A stretch of DNA of 64,000 nucleotides from NCBI GenBank assembly GCA_002480645.1, contig DLCN01000003.1, forward strand, positions 1 to 64,000. Reading direction: 5' to 3'. The translations under genes and the position numbers were made by a program. The notes under the pieces are model-generated. The model was not told the origin of the DNA. It did not search any database and worked only from the letters and a program-made list of their open reading frames with translations. Below, in pieces: positions 43,235 to 51,351 of the stretch. Numbering within the stretch: the first letter of the stretch is position 1; each line of letters starts with the position of its first letter. Source of the DNA: Balneolaceae bacterium UBA7797 (GTDB lineage Bacteria > Bacteroidota > Rhodothermia > Balneolales > Balneolaceae).

Positions 43235-44056
43235 TTGAAAGAGCTCACACTTACAAATAAAGTTCAGACACAGGAAGATAAAGACCGCCAGCAGGAATTG
43301 ATCGAATCTGGTGAGGTTCCTGAACATATTGCCATTATCATGGATGGTAACGGGCGATGGGCTAAAAGTAAAGGTAGTATTCGCCTGCACGGCCACAAAG
43401 TCGGGGTCGATTCCGTCAGAGATATCACGGAAGCCTGTGCTCAGATAGGGGTGAAGTATCTTACCCTGTACGCCTTCTCTACCGAAAATTGGGGCAGGCC
43501 ATCTACAGAAGTCCGGGGATTGATGAGAATACTTGTTTCATCTCTCAGAAAAGAAGCAGATAACCTTCACGAGAATAATATCAGATTGGTAACTATCGGG
43601 CAGGTAGATCGTTTTCCCAAAGACTGCCAGACCGAATTAACCGAAGCGATAGACCTCACGAAGGATAATAGCCGATTACAATTGTGCCTTGCACTTAGTT
43701 ATTCCGGAAGGTGGGATATCACAGAAGCTGTAAAAAAGATTGCTAATCATGTGAAAGAGGGTCGGTTAGATCCGGATTTAATTAATGATCAGATGATCAG
43801 TGATCACCTTTCTACAGCTAATGTACCCGATCCGGATCTCATCATCCGTACTAGTGGCGAATACCGTATAAGTAACTTTTTATTATGGCAGTTAGCCTAC
43901 TCTGAATTATACATCACAAAATTGTATTGGCCGGATTTCAGACGTAATGAACTCTACGAAGCCATCAGATCTTTTCAAAAAAGAGACCGGCGCTTTGGGA
44001 AAATTGCACTAAGTAAAGACGAAACCGGGGTAGACTCCCGTTTACTCAAAAAATAA
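43235..44056 (+). CDS. uppS: Undecaprenyl diphosphate synthase (cis-prenyltransferase) UppS
   Basis: Adds isopentenyl units in cis to farnesyl diphosphate to make undecaprenyl diphosphate, the cell-wall lipid carrier. It starts with TTG at 43235; a 28-residue preface precedes the conserved I-A-I-I-M-D-G-N-G-R-W-A with catalytic D37, then R-L-H-G-H-K, Y-A-F-S-T-E-N-W, and R-T-S-G-E-Y-R-I-S-N-F-L-L-W-Q. Length 273. It sits 9 bases upstream of bamA, a pairing common in this phylum and consistent with envelope biogenesis. No cdsA or dxr lies between. Confidence 0.96.
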   Translation: MKELTLTNKVQTQEDKDRQQELIESGEVPEHIAIIMDGNGRWAKSKGSIRLHGHKVGVDSVRDITEACAQIGVKYLTLYAFSTENWGRPSTEVRGLMRILVSSLRKEADNLHENNIRLVTIGQVDRFPKDCQTELTEAIDLTKDNSRLQLCLALSYSGRWDITEAVKKIANHVKEGRLDPDLINDQMISDHLSTANVPDPDLIIRTSGEYRISNFLLWQLAYSELYITKLYWPDFRRNELYEAIRSFQKRDRRFGKIALSKDETGVDSRLLKK

Positions 44057-44065
44057 ATTCAAGAA

Positions 44066-46540
44066 TTGATAAAAATCAGCGTGCAGACATCACTTTTTCG
44101 CGTATTATTCGGACTATTACTCATCATAGGATTCGGTTTAAATGTTTCAGAGTTAAAAGCTCAGGATATTGAAATAACGGACCCCACCCTTCAAACCCCT
44201 CAGGAATACGTAATCGGGAAAATTGCTGTTGAAGGAAATGAAAACACGCGTACTCAATTTATTATAAGTGCAAGTACCCTTTCAGAAGGTGAAACGATTG
44301 TTTATCCGGGAGATGAGATCCCTGATGCCATCCGCAGACTGTACAGAGTTGGTCTTTTCTCTGATGTAAAGATCCTGATCACGAATCAAACTTCAACTAA
44401 ACTGGATCTGATCATTCAGGTAACAGAACAACCCCGAATGTTGAAGTACGAGATACACGGGGTGAAGAAATCAGAACGCAGAGACCTTAGAGAAGCAATT
44501 CGTTTAGTTCCGGGAACGGCTATAACTGATGCGAATGTGGAACAAACCATCAGAACGATTCGACGGTTTTATAAAGATAAAGGGATCTGGTTCACGGAAG
44601 TTGATCACGAAGTAGTTCCATCCGAAAAAGTGGAAAACCGTTCAGTGTTGAAGTTCAACATAAAGAAAGGAAAAAAATTAGAGGTGAAGGATATCATCTT
44701 TAAGGGAGCGGATGCCTTTTCTGATCGTAAGCTTCGTAAACAGATGAAGCCACTAAAAGAAGATAAATGGTGGAAATTCTTGTCCAAAAAGACATTTAAG
44801 GAAGAAGACTTTGAAGAAGGTAAGTCAAAATTACTCACTTACTACCGTGAGAATGGATACGTTGATGCCCGGATTGTTTCAGATTCTGTATGGGTTTTTG
44901 ATTATGACGGCGACAAACAGGGAATCAAAGTTCAGCTGAATATTCAGGAGGGGCCTCAATATAAAGTTAGGAATATAACCTGGGACGGGAATACCGTTTA
45001 TACTGATGAACAGCTTACGGCTTCATTAGGCTTTCAGAAAGGAGAGGTGTTCAATAAGACCAAATATGACGAGAATACCGGATTTAATAAGAATTCCACA
45101 GATATTAACAGCCTCTATCAGAACATTGGATATTTATTCTTTCAGTTAGTTCCAACGATCACTCGTGCCAGTGATGATTCTCTGGATATCCATTTTGAGA
45201 TCTATGAAAATGATATTGCCACTATCAGAAAAGTTGAGTTTTCAGGAAATACTCAAACACACGATGATGTAGTACGCCGAACCCTGCGAACTGTGCCCGG
45301 TAATAAGTACAGTCGCGATGCGATTGTAAGAACGATCAGGGAACTTAGTACTCTGGGGTACTTTGATCCACAAAATATCACTCCGGATGTTATTCCACTT
45401 CCGGAGACCAAAGAGGTGGATCTTGCTTTTACGCTGGATGAATCGGCCAGTACCAGTAACTTCGAGTTTTCCGGTGGATATGGCGGTGCCACCATAGGTG
45501 CGATCATTTCTGCTCGTCTTAACTTCAACAATTTCTCTTTGCAACGGGCGATGGCAGGAGATTTTACTCCGTTTCCATCGGGTGATGGTCAGACACTTTC
45601 ATTAGGTGTTCAGGTAACAGGAACCGGCTATCAGAGCTATAGCTTCGGATTTGTAGAGCCATGGTTAAATGGTAAGCCAACCTCATTTGGAGTTAATGTT
45701 TCCTATAACTTCATCAATTACCGTGGCTATGACGAGAAGAACCGGTTATTCTCTTCAAGTGTATCGTTAGGGAAGAAATTAAACTGGCCGGATAACTATT
45801 TCACCACACGAACCATACTAGGATATCAATTATATGATGTAGCTGGTAGTACCTCGTTCCTGGCAGAAGGAACGTCGAGTATTATTTCGGTGAAACAGAT
45901 CCTTGAACGTAATTCATTGGATAATTTCATTTCGCCAAATACCGGATCTAAATTAACTCTGTCAGCAGAATTAGCTCCTCCTGTTCCGGGCTTTTCAGAG
46001 TACTATAAGATCAAGACCGATTTCCAGCATCACGTGCCTATTGTTGATAAACTGGTGTTAACCAGTCAGGTGAATTATGGTTTCATAGGCTATCTCACTC
46101 AGGATAAACGTAGTAATTTCCAGCGCTTTTTGGTCGGTGGTACTCAACTTCAGCAGCGACAGAGTTTCCTTTACGACAATATAGATCTTAGAGGGTATCC
46201 CGGCGGCTATAATGAAAGTATAGCGCCTGTAGTTGATGGTACTCAGGTGGGCGGACGAATTTATTCTAAATATTCATTGGAATTGCGATATCCTGCAGTT
46301 AGTAGTGAACAAATTCAGTTAATTCCATACCTGTTCTTTGATGCGGGTAATGCGTATCTGAACTTCAGTGATTTCGATCCATTTAATGTGAAACGTGCCG
46401 TTGGTTTTGGTACCCGACTGTATCTTCCTGTACTCGGTCTTGTTGATCTAAGTTATGGTTACCGATTGGATGGAGTTGAAGGTACTACCATTCAGTCTGG
46501 CAACTGGGAGTTCCTCTTCAATATCGGAGCGCCATTCTAA
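44066..46540 (+). CDS. bamA: Outer-membrane protein assembly factor BamA
   Basis: The essential Omp85 insertase that folds beta-barrel proteins into the outer membrane. The 824-residue frame starts at TTG 44066 with a signal peptide (ending L-K-A-Q-D). Five POTRA-like repeats follow (about 45-430), recognisable by recurring G-(N/K)-x-x-T and G-Y-x-D/F-x patterns, then the Omp85 barrel with the R-G-Y-P-G-G-Y motif (about 710) and F-F-D-A-G-N-A-Y. It ends N-I-G-A-P-F with terminal F. It lies 9 bases after uppS and shares one base with the first ompH gene (TAATG). A barrel-only relative is at 7.6 kb. Confidence 0.96.
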   Translation: MIKISVQTSLFRVLFGLLLIIGFGLNVSELKAQDIEITDPTLQTPQEYVIGKIAVEGNENTRTQFIISASTLSEGETIVYPGDEIPDAIRRLYRVGLFSDVKILITNQTSTKLDLIIQVTEQPRMLKYEIHGVKKSERRDLREAIRLVPGTAITDANVEQTIRTIRRFYKDKGIWFTEVDHEVVPSEKVENRSVLKFNIKKGKKLEVKDIIFKGADAFSDRKLRKQMKPLKEDKWWKFLSKKTFKEEDFEEGKSKLLTYYRENGYVDARIVSDSVWVFDYDGDKQGIKVQLNIQEGPQYKVRNITWDGNTVYTDEQLTASLGFQKGEVFNKTKYDENTGFNKNSTDINSLYQNIGYLFFQLVPTITRASDDSLDIHFEIYENDIATIRKVEFSGNTQTHDDVVRRTLRTVPGNKYSRDAIVRTIRELSTLGYFDPQNITPDVIPLPETKEVDLAFTLDESASTSNFEFSGGYGGATIGAIISARLNFNNFSLQRAMAGDFTPFPSGDGQTLSLGVQVTGTGYQSYSFGFVEPWLNGKPTSFGVNVSYNFINYRGYDEKNRLFSSSVSLGKKLNWPDNYFTTRTILGYQLYDVAGSTSFLAEGTSSIISVKQILERNSLDNFISPNTGSKLTLSAELAPPVPGFSEYYKIKTDFQHHVPIVDKLVLTSQVNYGFIGYLTQDKRSNFQRFLVGGTQLQQRQSFLYDNIDLRGYPGGYNESIAPVVDGTQVGGRIYSKYSLELRYPAVSSEQIQLIPYLFFDAGNAYLNFSDFDPFNVKRAVGFGTRLYLPVLGLVDLSYGYRLDGVEGTTIQSGNWEFLFNIGAPF

Positions 46541-47073
46541 TGAGAAGTATCCTCAAATATCCGTTAATACTTGTTATTTCGTTCCTGATCTCCGGTGCTC
46601 ATGCCCAGGATCAGAAGATCGGGTATTTCGAATCGAATGTTATACTGTCTTATATTCCTGAATATAATGGAATTGAGCAGCGCCTTCAGCTATTAAGTGA
46701 TGGATGGAAGCAAGAGATCGACGAAATGGACGCCGAGATCAAAGCATTGGAAGAGGATTATAAAGCTAAAGAGATCTTATACACAGAAGAAAAAAGAGCG
46801 CAAAAAAAACAGGAGATCCAGCAAAAGAAAACTCAAAGAGATGCGTTCTTAAATGAGAAATTCGGACCAAATGGAGAATACTTCCAACAACAAAATGATC
46901 TGTTGGAACCCATTCAACGACAAATATTCAGCGCAGTTAGAACTGTAGCACAAAAACAGGGATTTGATTTCGTGTTCGATCGTTCAGGTGATATTTATAT
47001 GGTATATGCACGGGGTGAGTTTAACCTCAATGAGTCCATTTTACTTGAACTCGGAATCGAAATAGAAGAATAG
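46540..47073 (+). CDS. OmpH/Skp-family periplasmic chaperone (first of three)
   Basis: A 177-residue Skp-like chaperone, which holds unfolded outer-membrane proteins in the periplasm until BamA inserts them. It has a signal peptide (ending H-A-Q-D), the Q-K-I-G-Y-F-x-S-x-x-I-L start of the OmpH fold, a long charged coiled-coil arm (about 55-115, many E, K and Q), and the G-F-D-F-V-F-D-R-S-G-D-I core strand. It shares one base with the bamA stop, so bamA and this gene are translationally coupled. It differs enough from the next two copies to be an old duplicate. Confidence 0.9.
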   Translation: MRSILKYPLILVISFLISGAHAQDQKIGYFESNVILSYIPEYNGIEQRLQLLSDGWKQEIDEMDAEIKALEEDYKAKEILYTEEKRAQKKQEIQQKKTQRDAFLNEKFGPNGEYFQQQNDLLEPIQRQIFSAVRTVAQKQGFDFVFDRSGDIYMVYARGEFNLNESILLELGIEIEE

Positions 47074-47125
47074 GTATTTAAACTAAATAAGCGGTATCAT
47101 TGACCGCCTAATTAAAAGAACAGGT

Positions 47126-47644
47126 ATGAAAAAACAACTACTATTGTTTCTCTTTGCAATTACCTTGTCTGTACCCGCATTTTCGCAGGTAAAGATAGGA
47201 TATATGAACCCGAATGAGGTTCTTTCTCAGCTTGAGGAAGTTGCAACTGTAGAACAAGCTATTAATAGTTTAATCGAACAAAGAGATCAGGATCTGATTG
47301 CCAAGTCAACTCAACTCCAGCAAGACCTGGCTGCATACGAAGAAGGAAAAGCTTTGTTGAATGAAGAAGCCAGAGCAACTAAGGAACAAGAGTTACTTAA
47401 ACGTGATCAGGAACTTCAGGAAGAACGCGATACCTACCTGAATGAAGTTCGCCAAAAACGATCTATGATGCTTCAGCCCATCATTATGAGAATGGACTCT
47501 GTAATGACAGATATTGCTGAAGAAATGAATCTGGATCTTATTCTGAATCAGGGTACATCTTATGGTGACGCGATCATTTTTTATGCTCAGGATGAGCGAT
47601 TGAATATTACACCCATAGTAATTGCCAGACTAAAAGAGAACTAA
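47126..47644 (+). CDS. OmpH/Skp-family periplasmic chaperone (second of three)
   Basis: A 172-residue paralogue: signal peptide (ending A-F-S-Q-V), V-K-I-G-Y-M-N-P-N-E-V-L, a coiled-coil arm (about 50-110) rich in Q, E and R, and N-L-D-L-I-L-N-Q-G as the core strand. It lies 52 bases after the first copy and 21 before the third. Repetition of the OmpH gene directly after bamA is seen in many Bacteroidota; whether each copy has its own client set is unknown. Confidence 0.9.
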   Translation: MKKQLLLFLFAITLSVPAFSQVKIGYMNPNEVLSQLEEVATVEQAINSLIEQRDQDLIAKSTQLQQDLAAYEEGKALLNEEARATKEQELLKRDQELQEERDTYLNEVRQKRSMMLQPIIMRMDSVMTDIAEEMNLDLILNQGTSYGDAIIFYAQDERLNITPIVIARLKEN

Positions 47645-47665
47645 AGAATATTTAAAACAACCATT

Positions 47666-48232
47666 ATGAATAAATTGATACATAAAATCGGATTTTTAGC
47701 GGTAGCTCTGGTAATGATGACAGGGTTTACCTTTAATACTCAGGCTCAAAGCAGTGATGCAGGTGTTAAAATTGGGTATGTAAACCCACAGTCAATTCTT
47801 GCTTCTATGCCCGAAATGAAAGCAGTACAGCAACGTATTCAGAATTTCACTGCAAAAAAGCAGCAGGAGTTAAGCCAAAAGGAAGCCACTTTCCAACAAG
47901 AAGTTATGGCTTATCAGCAAAAGGCCGGAGTTATTTCTGCTGATGCAAAGCAAAAAGAAGAAGAACGATTAGGACAGTTACAAAACGAATTGCTTCAGGC
48001 GCAGCAGACTGCAGAATCTGAACTGCAACAACGCAGAAATGAATTAGTGGGTCCGTTATTGCAACAAATTGGAAATGCAATTGATAAAGTTTCCAAAGAA
48101 ATGGGACTCAGTTACGTATTGAACACCACTACCAGCTCAGGTGATATGATCATTCTATACGCCTCACCAGACTATCAGGCAAAATATGATATCACACAAA
48201 AAGTAATGGAAGAGCTGGGGATGTTTAATTAA
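47666..48232 (+). CDS. OmpH/Skp-family periplasmic chaperone (third of three)
   Basis: A 188-residue paralogue: a long signal peptide (ending T-Q-A-Q-S), V-K-I-G-Y-V-N-P-Q-S-I-L, a glutamine-rich coiled-coil arm (about 55-125), and G-L-S-Y-V-L-N-T-T as the core strand. It is the closest in length to E. coli Skp plus its signal. It ends the plus-strand envelope run, with an intrinsic terminator about 25 bases beyond the stop. Confidence 0.9.
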   Translation: MNKLIHKIGFLAVALVMMTGFTFNTQAQSSDAGVKIGYVNPQSILASMPEMKAVQQRIQNFTAKKQQELSQKEATFQQEVMAYQQKAGVISADAKQKEEERLGQLQNELLQAQQTAESELQQRRNELVGPLLQQIGNAIDKVSKEMGLSYVLNTTTSSGDMIILYASPDYQAKYDITQKVMEELGMFN

Positions 48233-48257
48233 TTAACTCCCTGAGACTTTCAATTTT

Positions 48258-48292
48258 AAAGCCGGAACACTCACTATGTTTCGGCTTTTTTT
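48258..48292 (+). terminator. Intrinsic terminator after the third ompH gene
   Basis: AAAGCCGGAACA (48258-48269) pairs with TGTTTCGGCTTT (48277-48288) around a 7-base loop, with one G-T pair, then further Ts. It also lies 4 bases from the stop of the convergent VWA gene, so it may serve both directions. Confidence 0.88.
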
Positions 48293-48295
48293 ATA

Positions 48296-49423
48296 TCAGC
48301 GTACGGTGCGTTTTCGGTTTTTGATATAATCTTCAAAGATATAACCGCCCAACTCATCCAAAGTAGCGAAATACGCTTTCCCTTTATTCGCCTCGGTCAT
48401 TTCACGAACAAAACTCTGCAAATAAGGATCGCTGGCGATCATAAAAGTAGTGATCGTGATATTATCCCGACGGCATTTCACGGCTTCATCTAATACTTTG
48501 TTCACGATCTTCCGATCCAGTCCGAAACTATTTTTATAGAGTTTTCCACGTTCCCACATGCAAGAGGGCTTTCCGTCAGTGATCATAAAGATCTGTTTAT
48601 TTGCATATTTCTTGCGCTGTAAAATATGCCGGGCAACTTCTAAGCCTTGCTTGGTATTGGTGTGATAAGGACCCACTTTTAGATAGGGAAGATCCTCTAC
48701 ATTTATCTGCCAGGCTTCATTGCCGAATGCTACTATATCAAGCGTATCTTTTTCGTAGCTGGTCATGATGAGCTCAGATAAAGCCATGGCCACTTTCTTA
48801 GCCGGGGTTATACGATCTTCGCCATACAAGATCATAGAATGACTCAGATCGATCAATAAAACGGTCGCCACTGAGGTATAATGATCAGTTTCATAAACCT
48901 GAAGGTCATCTTCCTCAAGCTTGAATTGATCCAGTGAACTATGCTTAAGCATGTTCATCATGGTTCCCACGCTATCTATTTGCCCAATATCATCATTTTT
49001 ATTCCAGATTCTGGTTTCAGGTTGTCTTTCCAACCCTTTACCGGAATGTTGGGTTTGATGTCCTCCAAATCCACCTTTATGCAGATTTTTAAAGATCTCT
49101 TCCAATGATCTCTGACGAAGGCTTCTCTCCGTTTTTCGCGTCATTACTACAGCATTCTGCTTATCATCGAACTTTATGTATCCTTTATCCTTCAGTTGCT
49201 CGATGAAATCCCCGATGGAGTAATCCTCCTCAAATTGATCAGTTATATTATATTCTTTATCAAGATCAGTCAGCCAGGATAATGCCTGACTTATATCCCC
49301 GCTAGCAATGGTTAATAATTGCTGGAAAAGATCCCATAGTTTATCGAAAGGTTTATCAGAATCTAATAAATTATTTATGTCCCACTCTGAATATCTGAAA
49401 TGCATGATTAGCTCTTTAGTCAC
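48296..49423 (-). CDS. Von Willebrand factor A domain protein
   Basis: A 375-residue cytoplasmic protein. The first about 180 residues are helical and charged with a glycine/histidine/glutamine-rich patch (117-130); residues about 185-360 form a VWA domain with the MIDAS motif D192-L-S194-H-S196, T257 in N-T-K-Q-G and D283 in I-T-D-G. Such proteins usually pair with a MoxR or magnesium-chelatase-like AAA+ ATPase encoded next door, forming a metal-insertion or remodelling machine. No ATPase is adjacent here; the MoxR gene at 4.5 kb is the only candidate in the window, and pairing with it is speculation. Confidence 0.85.
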   Translation of the reverse strand: MTKELIMHFRYSEWDINNLLDSDKPFDKLWDLFQQLLTIASGDISQALSWLTDLDKEYNITDQFEEDYSIGDFIEQLKDKGYIKFDDKQNAVVMTRKTERSLRQRSLEEIFKNLHKGGFGGHQTQHSGKGLERQPETRIWNKNDDIGQIDSVGTMMNMLKHSSLDQFKLEEDDLQVYETDHYTSVATVLLIDLSHSMILYGEDRITPAKKVAMALSELIMTSYEKDTLDIVAFGNEAWQINVEDLPYLKVGPYHTNTKQGLEVARHILQRKKYANKQIFMITDGKPSCMWERGKLYKNSFGLDRKIVNKVLDEAVKCRRDNITITTFMIASDPYLQSFVREMTEANKGKAYFATLDELGGYIFEDYIKNRKRTVR

Positions 49424-49490
49424 ATGAAGGCTTTCATCACAAAAACAGTTCCGTTAATTGTGAAAAGAACTCTTATTTTTAGCATAAAAA

Positions 49491-50099
49491 ATGATCAGTA
49501 CAGAGATTGAACAGCAGTTGTGGGGTGAAGGATTTAATAGAGTTATGGGGTTAGACGAAGTTGGCCGGGGTTGTCTGGCCGGACCGGTTGTGGCAGCAGG
49601 GGTAATATTGAGACCCGGAACAACGATTAAAGGGGTGAGAGACAGTAAAAAATTAACGGAGAAAGAACGGGTTGAACTAGCAGAGATCATTAAAAGCGAA
49701 TCGCTCTTCTGGACTGTTAAAGAAGGGAGCCTGGAAGAAATTGAGAGACTTAATATCTTATGGGCGTCACTCCATACCATGCAGAAGTGTGTGGAAGAAT
49801 CCGGGGCAGATCCGGATTATCTTTTAGTGGATGGCAATAGATATACGACTTCATTAATTCCTTACACCTGCGTTGTTAAAGGAGATGATAAATCGGTAAG
49901 TATAGGAGCTGCCTCCATTCTGGCTAAAGTCTATAGAGATGAATTGATGAAAAAACTGGACAAAGAGTTTCCTGAATTTGGCTGGAAAAAAAATGTAGGA
50001 TATCCCACTCCGGTGCACAAAAAAGCTTTAATTGAACATGGATATACCAAATATCACAGAATGGGGTTTAATTTAGGCACTCAAAAGAATTATAAGTGA
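49491..50099 (+). CDS. rnhB: Ribonuclease HII
   Basis: RNase HII cuts RNA in RNA-DNA hybrids, including single ribonucleotides misincorporated into DNA. The 202-residue protein has catalytic D22-E23 in G-L-D-E-V-G-R-G, followed by C-L-A-G-P-V-V-A-A-G, then D-S-K-K-L-T, L-L-V-D-G-N with a catalytic aspartate, and the S-I-G-A-A-S-I-L-A-K-V-Y-R-D segment with the fourth acid. Length is normal. The stop is one base from the rodA stop on the other strand, so the two transcripts converge without a visible terminator. Confidence 0.97.
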   Translation: MISTEIEQQLWGEGFNRVMGLDEVGRGCLAGPVVAAGVILRPGTTIKGVRDSKKLTEKERVELAEIIKSESLFWTVKEGSLEEIERLNILWASLHTMQKCVEESGADPDYLLVDGNRYTTSLIPYTCVVKGDDKSVSIGAASILAKVYRDELMKKLDKEFPEFGWKKNVGYPTPVHKKALIEHGYTKYHRMGFNLGTQKNYK

Positions 50100-50100
50100 T

Positions 50101-51351
50101 TTACCGGTATATACTGAATTCTCTTTTATGGAAATCCATATTTAGAACGATTGCAAGCATCAGGGTATTGGTAAGAAAAGCAGATCCCCCGTAACTGATA
50201 AATGTAAGCGGAATACCAATAACTGGCAGCAATGCGGTAGCACTACCAACATTGATAAAGAAATGTATAAAATAGACTGAAGTTACACTCACAGTAACTA
50301 ATTGTGCAAAAGGATGCTTATGGTTACCGGCAATGTTCAATAATCTTAAAAACAGAAAACCAAAGGTTATTACCACAAGTCCGGCACCAATAAAACCAAA
50401 TTCTTCACCTATCACACAATATACGAAGTCGGTCCATTGTTCCGGCAAAAATCGGAGTTGAGTTTGCGTTCCCTCTAAAAAACCCTTACCCATAAATCCA
50501 CCGGAGCCTATGGCAGTTTTAGCCTGAATCACATTCCAGCCTGCTCCGGTTGGGTCGAATGATGGATTGGTAAATGCCATTATTCTCGCAATCTGATGAG
50601 GTTGCAAAACCTTAGTTAGTGCAAGTTGTACTCCGGCAATGGTCAGAATTCCTGTAATGAATGAGGCCACGGTAAGCCAGGTTCTGCGTTGAATAAAAAA
50701 GATGCCGCCGGTTAATACGATGGTTGCTATTAAGCCAAATTTCCAGTCAATAACAGTTAGATAGAGAATGATGGCCGGGGAAATAATGAAAAGTGAAACT
50801 CCGTACGGTAAACCGGACCAAAACAGCATCACGGGAATCAATGCAAGAAAGATGATGGCCGTTCCGAAATCGTTTTGTGCGATCACTAATCCAACTGGTA
50901 TAAGGATAAATACTACAGCGGTAAGGGCATATCGAATGTTTTCTGCGGTAATATTACGGCGACTGGTAAGATAATTGGCCACAGCCATAATAGTAGCGAT
51001 CTTCATTAATTCACTACTCTGAATACCAAACGGACCGATACCGAACCAGCTTTTGGCCCCGTTGATCTCCCTTCCGAACAATAAGGTCAGAACCATAAGA
51101 ATCAGTCCAAACACATAAAAAACGTAGGATAATTGAAGAAATGTTCTTGGTGATATGAACTGCACCCCGATCATCACTAAAATAGCAAGGATCACAAATC
51201 CAAGCTGTTTAAGGAAGTTATTCTGAATGTATACCGGAAGAAATTCAGAAACCGGGCCCTGCGTAGCACTGTAAATAGCAACCAGACCAATTATTGTAAG
51301 TACCAGCCACGCTCCTAAGACCGACCAACTAAACTCTCTGGGATTATTCAT
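50101..51351 (-). CDS. rodA: Peptidoglycan glycosyltransferase RodA
   Basis: RodA is the SEDS-family glycan polymerase of the cell-elongation complex, working with PBP2. The 416-residue protein has about ten membrane helices and SEDS hallmarks: N-G-A-K-S-W-F-G-I-G, Q-S-S-E-L-M-K-I, A-Q-N-D-F-G-T-A, a long extracellular loop with W-N-V-I-Q-A-K-T-A-I-G-S-G, and E-E-F-G-F-I-G-A near the C-terminus. Last gene of mreB-mreC-mreD-mrdA-rodA; its ATG shares one base with the PBP2 stop, so RodA and PBP2 are translationally coupled. Confidence 0.97.
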   Translation of the reverse strand: MNNPREFSWSVLGAWLVLTIIGLVAIYSATQGPVSEFLPVYIQNNFLKQLGFVILAILVMIGVQFISPRTFLQLSYVFYVFGLILMVLTLLFGREINGAKSWFGIGPFGIQSSELMKIATIMAVANYLTSRRNITAENIRYALTAVVFILIPVGLVIAQNDFGTAIIFLALIPVMLFWSGLPYGVSLFIISPAIILYLTVIDWKFGLIATIVLTGGIFFIQRRTWLTVASFITGILTIAGVQLALTKVLQPHQIARIMAFTNPSFDPTGAGWNVIQAKTAIGSGGFMGKGFLEGTQTQLRFLPEQWTDFVYCVIGEEFGFIGAGLVVITFGFLFLRLLNIAGNHKHPFAQLVTVSVTSVYFIHFFINVGSATALLPVIGIPLTFISYGGSAFLTNTLMLAIVLNMDFHKREFSIYR

